Shown in pieces: positions 44,654 to 53,506 of a stretch of 64,000 nt of DNA. Each line of letters opens with the position of its first letter. Positions within the stretch are counted from its first letter, which is position 1. Position numbers and translations under genes: made by a program. Source of the DNA: UBA6912 sp963792895 (GTDB lineage Bacteria; Actinomycetota; Acidimicrobiia; Spongiisociales; UBA5794); assembly GCA_963792895.1 (NCBI GenBank), contig CAWBYA010000007.1, forward strand, positions 310,001 through 374,000, in the 5' to 3' direction. Below the pieces are notes generated by a model. It was not told the DNA's origin, ran no database searches, and saw nothing but the letters and a program-made list of their open reading frames with translations.

Positions 44654-45265
44654 ATGATCGAGGTGCTGGGCTACGCGGCATCCGCCGTCATCATCTTGTC
44701 CCTGACGATGACTTCTCTCGTCAAGCTGCGGGTCGTCGGGCTGGCGGGCTCGGTGTTGTTCGCGATCTATGGAGCGCTCGTCGGGGCGATCCCGGTCGTT
44801 GCGACCAACGCCGTGATCTTCGGGCTCCATGCGTTCTTCTTGTGGCGGGCGTTCAACGTCGACGAGTTCTTCACCCTTCTCGAGGTGCGCCCCGAGTCCC
44901 GCTACCTGGATGAGTTCCTCGACTACTACCGATCCGACATCTGCAGCTTCCAGCCGGACTTCTCATTCGCACCGACGAGCGAGCACCTCACGCTGTTCAT
45001 CCTCCGCGACCTGGTGCCCGCCGGTTTGTTCATTGGGCGCCCGTCGGGTGGCGGAACGCTGGACGTCCAACTCGACTATGTGATCCCGCGTTTTCGCGAC
45101 CTCAAGGTCGCCGACTTCCTCTTCCGTGCGAACCGTGAGGCGTTCAGGCGCCACGGAGTGTCTCACCTCGTTGCCCGCATCGAGACCGAGGCGCACGGCA
45201 GGTACCTCAGACGCGTTGGCTTCGCAGGCCGCGACGGCGATAGCGTCGAGATGGTCCTCGCCTGA
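44654..45265 (+). CDS. YgjV-like membrane domain joined to GNAT-like C-terminal domain
   Basis: 203 residues. The first 75 contain three membrane helices of the YgjV-type inner-membrane family (VLGYAASAVIILSLTMTSLV, LAGSVLFAIYGALVGA, IPVVATNAVIFGLHAFFLWR). The C-terminal half looks like a reduced acetyltransferase fold (DFLFRANREAFRRHGVSHLV, TEAHGRYLRRVGFAGR). The acetyl-CoA loop RxxGxG is not visible, so catalysis is doubtful. It is divergent from the amidase gene. Confidence 0.72.
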   Translation: MIEVLGYAASAVIILSLTMTSLVKLRVVGLAGSVLFAIYGALVGAIPVVATNAVIFGLHAFFLWRAFNVDEFFTLLEVRPESRYLDEFLDYYRSDICSFQPDFSFAPTSEHLTLFILRDLVPAGLFIGRPSGGGTLDVQLDYVIPRFRDLKVADFLFRANREAFRRHGVSHLVARIETEAHGRYLRRVGFAGRDGDSVEMVLA

Positions 45266-45267
45266 TC

Positions 45268-47565
45268 TCAGACACCGGCACGACGCAAGAAGGCGGCGAT
45301 CTGGCCGCGAGTCACGTTGTCCTTCGGGCAGAACTGAGTGTTGGCGGGCGGATTGCATCCCTTTGTGATGCCCGCAGCGGCGAGGGCGTCGATATCGCTC
45401 TCGTGCACCGAGTCGCCGTCGTCGACGAACGCGTCCGAGCCGTCCTCCAACCCCAAAGCCCGCACCAGAAGCGAAGCGAACTCCGCCCGGGTCAGCGCTC
45501 GATCAGGGCAGAACTCGGTGTTGGCGGGCGGGTTGCAGCCCTTTGAGATGCCGGCGGCGGCGAGGGCGTTGATGTCGGCCTCGAAGATCGACGTGTCGTC
45601 GTCGACAAACGCGTCCGGTCCTGGCGCCAACCCGAGCGCACGCACCATCATCGCCGCAAACTGGCCACGAGTGACGTTCGCATCGGGGCAGAACATGGTG
45701 TTCAGGGGCGGGTTGCATCCCCTGGTGATGCCCTTTGCAGACAGCCATGCGATGTCGACGACGAAGATGGACTCCGGCGTATCCGTGAAGTCCGTCCCGA
45801 CATAGATCTCGGCGCTGCCGGTGCCGATCCCACCGGCTGCGTCGATCACTTCTACCGAGACCGTGTAGATCCCCGGCACCGTGAAGACATGTGAAGCAGC
45901 CGTGCCCGTCGCCGAGGCTCCATCGCCGAAGTCCCAGGTGGCGGCGGTAGCCGTTCCGCTCGGGAGAACGGCGGACACCGTGACGAGGGCCGGGGCTGTG
46001 GCGATCGTGGGGGTGGCGGACACGACGGCGACCCCTTCGTCACGCAAGACGACGGTCTTGGTCGCGCTATCCGTCAGACCATCGCTGTCTGTGACCGTGA
46101 GGGTGGCCGTGATGGCGGCTGCGGTGTCGAACGTCCGATTGACCGTAGCGGTCGTCGCGCTCGAGCCGTCAGAGAAGGTCCACTGATACGAAACGATGCT
46201 TCCGGCGGGATCGGAGGAGCCGGTGCCCGAGAAAGTGACGGTTGCCGGGACGACAGGCGCGGCAGGCGTGAACGTCACCTTGGCGACCGGAGAGGTGGCA
46301 GCTTCCAGTGCGCCGCGCGCGTTGAGTCGGCCCCCGGTGCCCGTCCTACCCGCCAGTTCGGGCAGGGGATCGACGCCCGCGTAGATGTAGCCGGCGATCG
46401 CCGCAGGCCCCAGGCTCGGCCGCTTCGAGGCGAGCAGCGCCGCCACGCCGGCAACGTACGGTGCGGCGTAGGAGGTGCCGTCGGCCAGGATCGTTGCGCC
46501 CCCATTGGCCGCGGTGAGAATGCGCTCGCCCGGTGCGCCGAGGTCGACGGAGTTCGATCCATAGTTGGAGAAGTCGGCGAGGTCGTCATCGTCGTTCGTC
46601 GCCCCAACGGAGATGATGTTGGGCAGGTCGAACGAAGCCGGGTAGCGGGGCTCGGGATCGATGTCGATGCCCTCGTTCCCGGATGCTGCAACCGCGAGGA
46701 GGCCGGACGCATCTGCGGCGAGCATCTCGCCTATCGGGGCGAAGAACGGCCCGGTGCCCGTGAACGACATGTTGGCGATCGTGGCGCCCATGGCGTTCGC
46801 ATACGCCAAGCCGGCGACGATGTCGCCGAGAGGGCATCCGGCGCCGCAGACCCGGATCGCCATGATCCGCACGCCGGGGGCGATTCCGACGATCCCGGTG
46901 CCGTTGGCGGCCGCAGCTACGACCCCTGCGACCCGGGTGCCGTGGCCTGTCGTGTCGGTGACGTCGGCGTCGTTGCCCACGAAGTCCCATCCGTTCACAT
47001 CGTCGACGAAACCGTTGCCGTCGTCGTCGATGCCGTTGCCCGGGATCTCCGCGGGATTCACCCAAAGCGTGGGCGCAAGGTCGGGATGGTCGAGGTCGAT
47101 TCCACTGTCGAGGACCGCGACCACCACCGAGGCCGCTCCCGAAGTGAGCTGCCATGCCAACTTCGCATCGATGTCGGCGTCAACAACCCCACCGCTTTGG
47201 CCGGTGTTCTCCAGCGCCCACTGGTCCCCGAACAACGGCTCGTCGGCGATCGCCGCAGGCTCGAGGAGGACATTGGGCACGACCCTGCCCCGCGACTCTG
47301 CGGCCATGCGGCGTGCGATCGTCCCCGGGTCGCCCTGCTCGGTGTTGGTGACGAGTCGCCAGCCTGCGGCCACGTCGCGTACTTCGGTGGTGCGGGGAAG
47401 CCGGCCGAGATCCGCCTCGGGCGCAACGAGATATTCGTGCTCGACGGCCACCACCGTCTCGCCGGCCACGGCAACGACCCGGGGCTCCTCTGCCGCCTCC
47501 GCCGCGACGGGCGCGACAGATCCAACGGCCATAGCGATCACCAACAGAAGGTGGTTGAGTCTCAT
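45268..47565 (-). CDS. secreted subtilisin-like protease with PKD and Cys-type SLH repeats
   Basis: 765 residues. Signal peptide (1-25), inhibitor-like propeptide to about 110, then the S8 domain: Asp in VVAVLDSGIDLDHPDL (about 150), His in TTGHGTRVAGVVAAA (about 207) and Ser in DGTSYAAPYVAGVAALLA (about 367). Two PKD-like beta domains follow (about 425-590), then three C-terminal repeats of about 57 residues of the form AAGITKGCNPPANTQFCP...TR..FA.LLVRALGL. These resemble S-layer homology domains but carry a conserved Cys pair in each repeat. The protein is probably held at the cell envelope. Confidence 0.93.
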   Translation of the reverse strand: MRLNHLLLVIAMAVGSVAPVAAEAAEEPRVVAVAGETVVAVEHEYLVAPEADLGRLPRTTEVRDVAAGWRLVTNTEQGDPGTIARRMAAESRGRVVPNVLLEPAAIADEPLFGDQWALENTGQSGGVVDADIDAKLAWQLTSGAASVVVAVLDSGIDLDHPDLAPTLWVNPAEIPGNGIDDDGNGFVDDVNGWDFVGNDADVTDTTGHGTRVAGVVAAAANGTGIVGIAPGVRIMAIRVCGAGCPLGDIVAGLAYANAMGATIANMSFTGTGPFFAPIGEMLAADASGLLAVAASGNEGIDIDPEPRYPASFDLPNIISVGATNDDDDLADFSNYGSNSVDLGAPGERILTAANGGATILADGTSYAAPYVAGVAALLASKRPSLGPAAIAGYIYAGVDPLPELAGRTGTGGRLNARGALEAATSPVAKVTFTPAAPVVPATVTFSGTGSSDPAGSIVSYQWTFSDGSSATTATVNRTFDTAAAITATLTVTDSDGLTDSATKTVVLRDEGVAVVSATPTIATAPALVTVSAVLPSGTATAATWDFGDGASATGTAASHVFTVPGIYTVSVEVIDAAGGIGTGSAEIYVGTDFTDTPESIFVVDIAWLSAKGITRGCNPPLNTMFCPDANVTRGQFAAMMVRALGLAPGPDAFVDDDTSIFEADINALAAAGISKGCNPPANTEFCPDRALTRAEFASLLVRALGLEDGSDAFVDDGDSVHESDIDALAAAGITKGCNPPANTQFCPKDNVTRGQIAAFLRRAGV

Positions 47566-47772
47566 GGCCGGTTCAGCGCGCGGTCAAAGGACGGTGATAG
47601 GGGTTGTTCACGCAGGTCAAGGGTACGCTCCTCTGGTACGGCTGTCATCATCTGGATGGAGGTGAGCGCAACAGCGCTGACGTCCTGGCAACGTCGCGTG
47701 AGCGTCATTCTGGGCACATTCCGGCCGCTTTGCACGTTGTGACGCAGTGAGCCGTCTCTCCGAAGGTGGGAA

Positions 47773-49029
47773 ATGAAGCGTCTGAACGTGATTGTCGCAG
47801 CTGGGATCGTCGGCTTGGCTGCATGCGGCGGGGTCGCAGCGACCGAAACAACGACGACGCAAACCTCCCCCGCACCAGGAACAGATGCCGCCCCAACCAC
47901 GGCCTCCTCGACGACGGAGCCAGATGTCGTCGATGATGGCGACCCGGAAGCTGTGGAGCTCCCCTTCGACATCGCATTCCTCGCCGACGTGTGGCCGACG
48001 AACTGGGCGATCCGCACGGTCGAGCTCGACGAATTGAAGGTCGGCATCTCCGCGCTCGATCCCCGCGACGTGATCCGCCCCATCGACGACCCCGTCTACG
48101 AGGACGTTGCCACCGCCAACGACTGGCTCGAGGACCGGGAGCCTGGGATCCTGCTCGAGGTGGCGGGTGAAGCCATCTTCTACCCGATCCGGATTCTCAT
48201 CTCGCACGAGATCGTGAACGACGAGCGGGGAGAGGTGCCGTTTTCGCTCACGTATTGCCCGCTCTGCAACACCGCCGCCGCCTTCGACCGGAGGGTGCAC
48301 GGCGAGGTGCTGCGATTCGGTGTGTCGGGCCTCTTGCGCAACAGCGACCTCGTGATGTGGGACGACGCAACCGTGAGCCTGTGGCAACAGACCACGGGCG
48401 AAGCCATCGTCGGCGACCTCGCCGGGACGCAGCTCGAGTACTTCCCGACGTCCGTGGTGCGGTGGGCGGACTTCAAGGCAACTCATCTCGGGGGTGATGT
48501 GCTCAGCCGCGACAGCGGTCCGTTCAACTACGGCTCGAACGCCTACGTCGGTTACACGAGCCGGTCGGGGCCGTTCCGGCCGTTCTTCCCGGGCGAGCTC
48601 GACGACCGTTTCGAAGCGCTGTCGCGGGTCGTCGGCGTCCGGGTCGGCGATGCAGCCAAGGCGTACCCCTTCTCCACGATTCGCGGGGTGGGCGCCGTCA
48701 ACGACGAGGTCGGCGGCGTGCCGATCCTCGTCCTCTGGGGCGCGGCCGACACGGCTGATCCGCTGGACGCCGGTCTGGTCTCCGAGGGTGATGCGATCGG
48801 GACGGGTATTGCCTTCCTCCGCACCGTAGACGGACAGGTCCTCACCTTCAGCGCGAATGGTGACGACACGTTCACCGACGACGAGACCGGCACGGTATGG
48901 AGCTTGCTGGGTGTCGGACTCGAAGGGCCGATGGCAGGAAGACGGTTGGAACTTGCGATCCACCAGAACGAGTTCTGGTTCGCGTGGGCTGCCTTCAACC
49001 AGGGGGCCCCGGTTTACGGGCTCGATTGA
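47773..49029 (+). CDS. DUF3179 lipoprotein
   Basis: 418 residues. Lipoprotein signal ends at GLAAC (Cys18), then a Thr/Ser/Pro linker to about residue 60. The DUF3179 domain is recognisable by VAGEAIFYPIRILISHEIVN, FSLTYCPLCNTAAAFDR (about 158-174, CPLC motif), SGLLRNSDLVMWD, LWQQTTGEAIVG and the C-terminal FWFAWAAFNQG. The function is not established. The CxxC and the extracytoplasmic location suggest metal binding or redox chemistry. It is divergent from the subtilase and followed 40 bp later by a META lipoprotein. Confidence 0.92.
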   Translation: MKRLNVIVAAGIVGLAACGGVAATETTTTQTSPAPGTDAAPTTASSTTEPDVVDDGDPEAVELPFDIAFLADVWPTNWAIRTVELDELKVGISALDPRDVIRPIDDPVYEDVATANDWLEDREPGILLEVAGEAIFYPIRILISHEIVNDERGEVPFSLTYCPLCNTAAAFDRRVHGEVLRFGVSGLLRNSDLVMWDDATVSLWQQTTGEAIVGDLAGTQLEYFPTSVVRWADFKATHLGGDVLSRDSGPFNYGSNAYVGYTSRSGPFRPFFPGELDDRFEALSRVVGVRVGDAAKAYPFSTIRGVGAVNDEVGGVPILVLWGAADTADPLDAGLVSEGDAIGTGIAFLRTVDGQVLTFSANGDDTFTDDETGTVWSLLGVGLEGPMAGRRLELAIHQNEFWFAWAAFNQGAPVYGLD

Positions 49030-49069
49030 GCAACGGGAACCTGTGCCACGGCAGGGCCGTCCTACCGTG

Positions 49070-49609
49070 ATGACACGCATCACGACCATCACAACGCGCG
49101 CGCTCGCCCTGGCTGCAATCGTCGTCCTCACCATCGCATGCGGCACCGAGGGCGACGCAACGGACACGACTTCGGCCGGATCCGCAGGGTCGACGCTGCC
49201 GACACCGTCCTCAACGACCACGGCGGCTGGATCCACCTCGACCACGGCGATGTCCGCACCCGCGCCCGGCGCCGACGACCTCAGCGGCTTGCCGGGCCGA
49301 TTGTGGTCCGTCGTCGGCATCAGAGAGAGCGACGTCGTTCAGTCGCCTCCGCCGGGAGCCGAGGTGACCTTCCAGTTCGATGGTGAAGGCGCGTCCGGTT
49401 CTCTGGGCTGCAACACCTACTCGGCTGAGATCGTGCTGGAGGGGACGTCCCTCCGGGTCGGTGCGATCAGCATCACCGAACGAGCCTGCGCCGACGTCGT
49501 CGATTGGTACCCGCTGCTCGACACCCTCGAGCGGGCGACCAGCATCGAGAAGGTGGGGGACGGATTCGTGATACACGCCACCCGCGAAGGGGCCATTGTG
49601 CTCCAGTAG
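49070..49609 (+). CDS. META domain lipoprotein
   Basis: 179 residues from ATG 49070 (GTG one codon earlier also possible). Signal with lipobox LTIAC (Cys24), a Ser/Thr-rich linker to about 70, then a META/HslJ-type beta domain: DLSGLPGRLWSVVGI, GAEVTFQFDGEGASGSLGCN (about 101-120, the conserved GCN core), TSLRVGAISITERAC and a short C-terminal helix. HslJ-like proteins are envelope proteins of unclear role, some linked to stress tolerance. It probably shares a transcript with the DUF3179 gene. Confidence 0.88.
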   Translation: MTRITTITTRALALAAIVVLTIACGTEGDATDTTSAGSAGSTLPTPSSTTTAAGSTSTTAMSAPAPGADDLSGLPGRLWSVVGIRESDVVQSPPPGAEVTFQFDGEGASGSLGCNTYSAEIVLEGTSLRVGAISITERACADVVDWYPLLDTLERATSIEKVGDGFVIHATREGAIVLQ

Positions 49610-49660
49610 GACCGTCTCGGGCTTGGTATCCTCACGCCACAAAGAGAGAGGAGGCCGTGC

Positions 49661-49828
49661 GTGCTCAAGAGCGGCATGAAGGTCAAGAAGCTGACGAAGA
49701 AGGTCGGTCAGGCATCGCCGGAAGGGACCATCACCTCCCTTCACGGCGACACCGTCGAGGTCAAGTGGGAGGATGGTCACACCAGCATCGTTTCGCGAGA
49801 AACCGTGGTTCCTGCCAAACACTCCTGA
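49661..49828 (+). CDS. 55-residue DUF1918/KOW-like protein
   Basis: Short gene from GTG 49661, six bases after GGAGG, to TGA 49828. The product begins VLKSGMKVKKLTKKVGQASP and continues EGTITSLHGDTVEVKWEDGH and TSIVSRETVVPAKHS. This is a small SH3-like barrel pattern: a start of G-x-x-V, a central GTI and VKWEDGHTSIV, as in DUF1918 proteins. A strong terminator directly follows, which supports a real gene. Basic, cytoplasmic and of unknown function. Confidence 0.78.
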   Translation: MLKSGMKVKKLTKKVGQASPEGTITSLHGDTVEVKWEDGHTSIVSRETVVPAKHS

Positions 49829-49844
49829 CCGTCGGGCTCCGAAG

Positions 49845-49890
49845 CCCCGCCGGTCGTTGCCGTCAGCGATACCGGCGGGGTTTCTCGTTT
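49845..49890 (+). terminator. intrinsic terminator
   Basis: A perfect 10-bp stem CCCCGCCGGT/ACCGGCGGGG (49845-49854 with 49871-49880), 16-base loop, followed by TTTCTCGTTT. Ends the small DUF1918-like gene. Confidence 0.88.
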
Positions 49891-49975
49891 GTTAAGAACC
49901 CGTTCATTCCCTTGTCAGAGCCGTCGGCAATGCTTCTGACGAGAGCGGAGATTCCGCTCGAGAAGGGAAGTCCGC

Positions 49976-50686
49976 ATGCGTAGACGTTTCATCACGCTCT
50001 TGGCGGCCGCAGGGATGGTGGCGGCTTTCGCTGTACCGGCCGCTGCTGCCGGCCGCGTCGGCACGTTCGAGGTGACCATCACCAACCTGGCTGCAACCCA
50101 GCCGATCTCTCCGCCCGTCGTTGCAACCCACGCGTACGGCACCCACTTCTTCCAGCGTGGCGCGGCGGCCTCGGCCGGCATCGTCGCCATCGCGGAGAAC
50201 GGGGATCCGTCTGTTGCCTTCGACGCTTTGGACGGTGCCGGCTTCGTCACCGACGTCGTGAACGTTGGCCAGCCGCTGACGCTTGCCGGCACGACGCTCG
50301 GCGACTTCAGCGACTCGGTGACGATCCAGATCGACGCCACTGCTGGTGACGTCTTGTCTCTCGCAGGCATGCTCATCTGCACGAACGACGGGTTTGCCGG
50401 AGGCGACAGCCTGGCGCTGCCTCGCCGGGGCGCCGCTACGTACTATCTCGGTGCGTACGACGCCGGATCCGAGCGCAACACGGAGTTGAGCGCAGACATC
50501 GTTGATGCGTGCAGTGCCCTCGGGCCGGTTGTTCTCAACGGTGACGACAACGGCAACAACAACGACGGAATCAACACCCACGGCAAGGTGCGCCCCCACC
50601 GCGGCATCGCCGGCACCGGCGACCTCCTGCTCGCCCACAACTGGACCGAGCCCGTCGTGATGGTGACCATCACCCGGGTCGGCTGA
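49976..50686 (+). CDS. secreted spondin-N domain protein
   Basis: 236 residues with a signal peptide (MRRRFITLLAAAGMVAAFAV, cleavage near AAAAG). The body matches the Spondin_N domain: FEVTITNLAATQPISPPVVA (about 31-50), FQRGAAASAGIVAIAENGDP, LAGMLICTNDGFAGGDSLAL and YDAGSERNTELSA. These signatures follow the calcium-binding extracellular domain first described in animal spondins and common in exported bacterial proteins. The role here is unknown. It is monocistronic between two strong terminators. Confidence 0.9.
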   Translation: MRRRFITLLAAAGMVAAFAVPAAAAGRVGTFEVTITNLAATQPISPPVVATHAYGTHFFQRGAAASAGIVAIAENGDPSVAFDALDGAGFVTDVVNVGQPLTLAGTTLGDFSDSVTIQIDATAGDVLSLAGMLICTNDGFAGGDSLALPRRGAATYYLGAYDAGSERNTELSADIVDACSALGPVVLNGDDNGNNNDGINTHGKVRPHRGIAGTGDLLLAHNWTEPVVMVTITRVG

Positions 50687-50707
50687 TCAGACCCATCGCA
50701 CAATGAG

Positions 50708-50742
50708 AAGAGGGGAGCCGGTTCGCCGGCTCCCCTCTTTCG
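50708..50742. terminator. strong bidirectional terminator
   Basis: A perfect 14-bp stem (50708-50721 with 50726-50739) and a TTCG tetraloop, with AA on one side and TTT on the other, between the convergent spondin and septum-formation genes. Confidence 0.95.
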
Positions 50743-50756
50743 CGTTCGTGTCCCTG

Positions 50757-51170
50757 TCAGACGCCCGATCCACGCATGGACCCGGTGAGTTTGTCGTCGT
50801 TCAGGTGGTACAGGATGCACACGACCTCGCGGTCGCCGTTGCTCCATGTATCGGACGTGGGTACGAGGTACCTGATGTCGAGGATCGACTCTGCGTAGTC
50901 GGCACCGACATAGCCGTCGAACGTGGCGAGGCAGCCCTCGATGGCGGAATCGCCTGCGCTCGCATCGCCGGGGAACGCTCCATCGGCGAGATCGAAGAGG
51001 TGGTACACCTCGTTGTCGTGCGGCTCTGCACAGTCGACGATATCGACGTTTGCGACCTCGTCGAAGGTATTGGGATTGTCGAAGCACTGTCCGACTTCGA
51101 GATCAAAGACATTGCCCGAACAGGCTGTTGCGACAAGGGCGAGCGCCAGCAATGCGACGATTCGTTTCAT
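50757..51170 (-). CDS. septum-formation family lipoprotein
   Basis: 137 residues from ATG 51170 (AGAGGAA upstream). Lipobox LVATAC with Cys17. The body has the Septum_form pattern: DLEVGQCFDNP (about 22-32), VDIVDCAEPHDNEVYHLFDL (about 41-60, with the conserved C-x-x-PH) and a later REVVCILYH. The family is found in actinobacterial envelope proteins, and a role in septation is suggested for only some members. Two internal Cys pairs probably form disulfides. Confidence 0.85.
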   Translation of the reverse strand: MKRIVALLALALVATACSGNVFDLEVGQCFDNPNTFDEVANVDIVDCAEPHDNEVYHLFDLADGAFPGDASAGDSAIEGCLATFDGYVGADYAESILDIRYLVPTSDTWSNGDREVVCILYHLNDDKLTGSMRGSGV

Positions 51171-51309
51171 GGGGGTTCCTCTCCTACCACTCTCGTCCCC
51201 ACGAACACGACACGCGCCGCCGGCCCCTTGGAGACATGCTCTCGGTGCGAGTCTATGGCGGGAGACCGGCAAGTCCTACCGGTCGCTCGCCTCATTCCGC
51301 GGTCCGGGT

Positions 51310-53505
51310 TCAGCCGCGCAGCAGCGTGCCCCTTGCCGCGTGGTCGCGCAGCATGGCGGACGCCTCGTAGCGCTCGCCGAGTGAGGCGGCCAGTTCGTCC
51401 ATCGTCGCAACGAGAGTCTGCGCTCCGACGGCATCGACATAGGCGAACGGCCCACCGCGGAAGGGTGGGAACCCGAGCCCAAACACCGCACCAATGTCCC
51501 CATCGCGGGCGCTGCGCAGAATGCCCTCTTCGAGGCAGCGCACCGCCTCGTTCACGAACAAGGTGGCGAGCCGGTCCTGGATCTCCTCCGCCGGCATCTT
51601 GGTGCTCGGCGTTACTCCGAGGGTTTCGTAGACCGACGAGTCGACGCCTTCCTTCTTTCCGCCGTCATAGCGATAGAACCCGCGTTCGTTCTTCCTGCCC
51701 TTGCGATCGTCGTCGGTGAGCTTGGCGAAGCTCTCCGGTGCGGCCATTCGGTCGCCGAACGCCTCCTGCATGATCTTGACGATCTTGGCGCCGACGTCGA
51801 TGCCCACCTCGTCCATGAGCGTCACCGGTCCGACGGGGAAGCCCCACGCGACCATTGCCCGATCGATGTCCTCGATCGGGACGCCCTCGGCCAGCAAGTA
51901 GCCGACCTCGTTCATGTAGGGCCCGAGGATGCGGGTCGTGTAGAAGCCGGGAGCGTCGTTGACGACGATGACGGTCTTGCCCTGGCGCTTCCCGAAGGCA
52001 ACGCACGTTGCCGTGACCCAGTCGGCCGTTTGCTCGGTGACGATGATCTCGAGCAGGGGCATCTTCTCGACGGGGGAGAAGTAGTGCATGCCGATCACCT
52101 GCTCGGGCCGCTTCGACGCCTCTGCGATCCACGAGATCGGGATCGACGAGGTGTTGGAGGCGAAGATCGCATTGTCCTTCGTCACCCCTTCGACGTCCTG
52201 GAGCACAGATCGCTTGAGTTCGAGATCCTCGAACACGGCCTCGATGACCAGATCGATGTCGCCGAACCCCCGGTAGTCGACCGTGCCGGTAACGAGTTGC
52301 ATCGCTCGGGCTGCGTCCCGTTCGTGCATTCGGCGTTTCTTCACCCGTCCAGAGATGTCACCCTGCACGTGAGCGATGCCGCGACGGACTCCCTCGTGGT
52401 CGATCTCCTTGATCCGAGTACGCACGCCGGCGCTCGTCGTGTTGACGGCGGCGATGCCACCGCCCATGAGCCCGCCGCCGATCACCCCGACCTTGGAGAC
52501 GGGCAGCGCTTCGGCGCTGCCGTCGATGCCCGAGTCGCGCTTCAGCGCTTGGCTGCCGAAGAAGATCCCCATCAGTGCCTTGGCCTCGGGGGAAACCACG
52601 AGGGCGGCGAATTCCTCCAATTCGGCGGCGTAGCCGGCGTCGAGCCCCTTCTCCGTTCCGGTACGTACGGCGCGCAGGATGGCCTTCGGTGCCGGGTAGT
52701 TGCCCTTGGTCTCCTCGAGCATCCGCTCCTCGGCCTTGGAGAAGAGCACGCGGCGCCCCACGGGGTTGTCTTCGAGGGCGAGCTCCTGGAGATGCTTCGG
52801 CGCAAGCCAACTCTTCACCTTGGCGATCGGCCCGCCGTCTTGTGTGCTCCGCGGCTGGTCGATGGCCTCCCTGGCTCGCTGGGTGGCCACATCGAGCAGC
52901 GTCTCTCGAGGACAGATCTCGTCGACGAGCCCCATCTTGAGCGCGCTGCGCGGCCGAACCGAACGGCCCGTCATCATCAGATCGAGCCCTGCAGCGATGC
53001 CGATCAGGCGAGGCAGACGCTGCGTCCCCCCCGCCCCCGGGATCAGACCGAGCTTCACCTCGGGTTGGCCGAGCTGGGTCTTGGCCTCGTCGTTGGACGC
53101 GACCCGTATGCCACACGCCATCGCCAGCTCGAGGCCACCGCCGAGGCAGGCACCGTGGATGGCAGCCACCACCGGCTTGCCTCCGGTGAGATGGAGGTTC
53201 TCGAGGCGAGCGAACACTCCGTGGGCCTCGCGCATCAGCTCCAGTGCAGTGTCGACGTCGTCGAGGCTCCTGAGCCAACGGATGTCGGCGCCGGCGACGA
53301 AGTTGTCCTTCTTCGCCGATCCGACGACGAGGGCGCGAATGGTGTCGTCACCTTCGACCCGATCCACGACCGCGAGGAGGTCGGTCGCAGTCTCAGGGCT
53401 GAGGGTGTTCATCGCTTCGCCGGCGCGGTCGATGAGGGCGACGGCGACTCCGTCGGTGTCGACGTCGAAGTGCACATGCTCGAGAGTGGGAAGGGTCGCA
53501 GTCAT
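51310..53505 (-). CDS. fadJ: multifunctional enoyl-CoA hydratase / 3-hydroxyacyl-CoA dehydrogenase
   Basis: 731 residues, the FadB/FadJ alpha-subunit length. N-terminal crotonase domain (1-190) with AAIHGACLGGGLELAMACG (oxyanion hole) and GQPEVKLGLIPGAGGTQRLP (catalytic Glu). The NAD-binding dehydrogenase domain begins at KVGVIGGGLMGGGIAAV (about 335) and includes FASNTSSIPISWIA, MHYFSPVEKMPLLEI (catalytic His) and GFYTTRILGPYMNE. The C-terminal domain ends with FGLGFPPFRGGPFAYVD. It performs two steps of fatty-acid beta-oxidation and works with the thiolase one base upstream. Confidence 0.97.
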   Translation of the reverse strand: MTATLPTLEHVHFDVDTDGVAVALIDRAGEAMNTLSPETATDLLAVVDRVEGDDTIRALVVGSAKKDNFVAGADIRWLRSLDDVDTALELMREAHGVFARLENLHLTGGKPVVAAIHGACLGGGLELAMACGIRVASNDEAKTQLGQPEVKLGLIPGAGGTQRLPRLIGIAAGLDLMMTGRSVRPRSALKMGLVDEICPRETLLDVATQRAREAIDQPRSTQDGGPIAKVKSWLAPKHLQELALEDNPVGRRVLFSKAEERMLEETKGNYPAPKAILRAVRTGTEKGLDAGYAAELEEFAALVVSPEAKALMGIFFGSQALKRDSGIDGSAEALPVSKVGVIGGGLMGGGIAAVNTTSAGVRTRIKEIDHEGVRRGIAHVQGDISGRVKKRRMHERDAARAMQLVTGTVDYRGFGDIDLVIEAVFEDLELKRSVLQDVEGVTKDNAIFASNTSSIPISWIAEASKRPEQVIGMHYFSPVEKMPLLEIIVTEQTADWVTATCVAFGKRQGKTVIVVNDAPGFYTTRILGPYMNEVGYLLAEGVPIEDIDRAMVAWGFPVGPVTLMDEVGIDVGAKIVKIMQEAFGDRMAAPESFAKLTDDDRKGRKNERGFYRYDGGKKEGVDSSVYETLGVTPSTKMPAEEIQDRLATLFVNEAVRCLEEGILRSARDGDIGAVFGLGFPPFRGGPFAYVDAVGAQTLVATMDELAASLGERYEASAMLRDHAARGTLLRG

Positions 53506-53506
53506 G

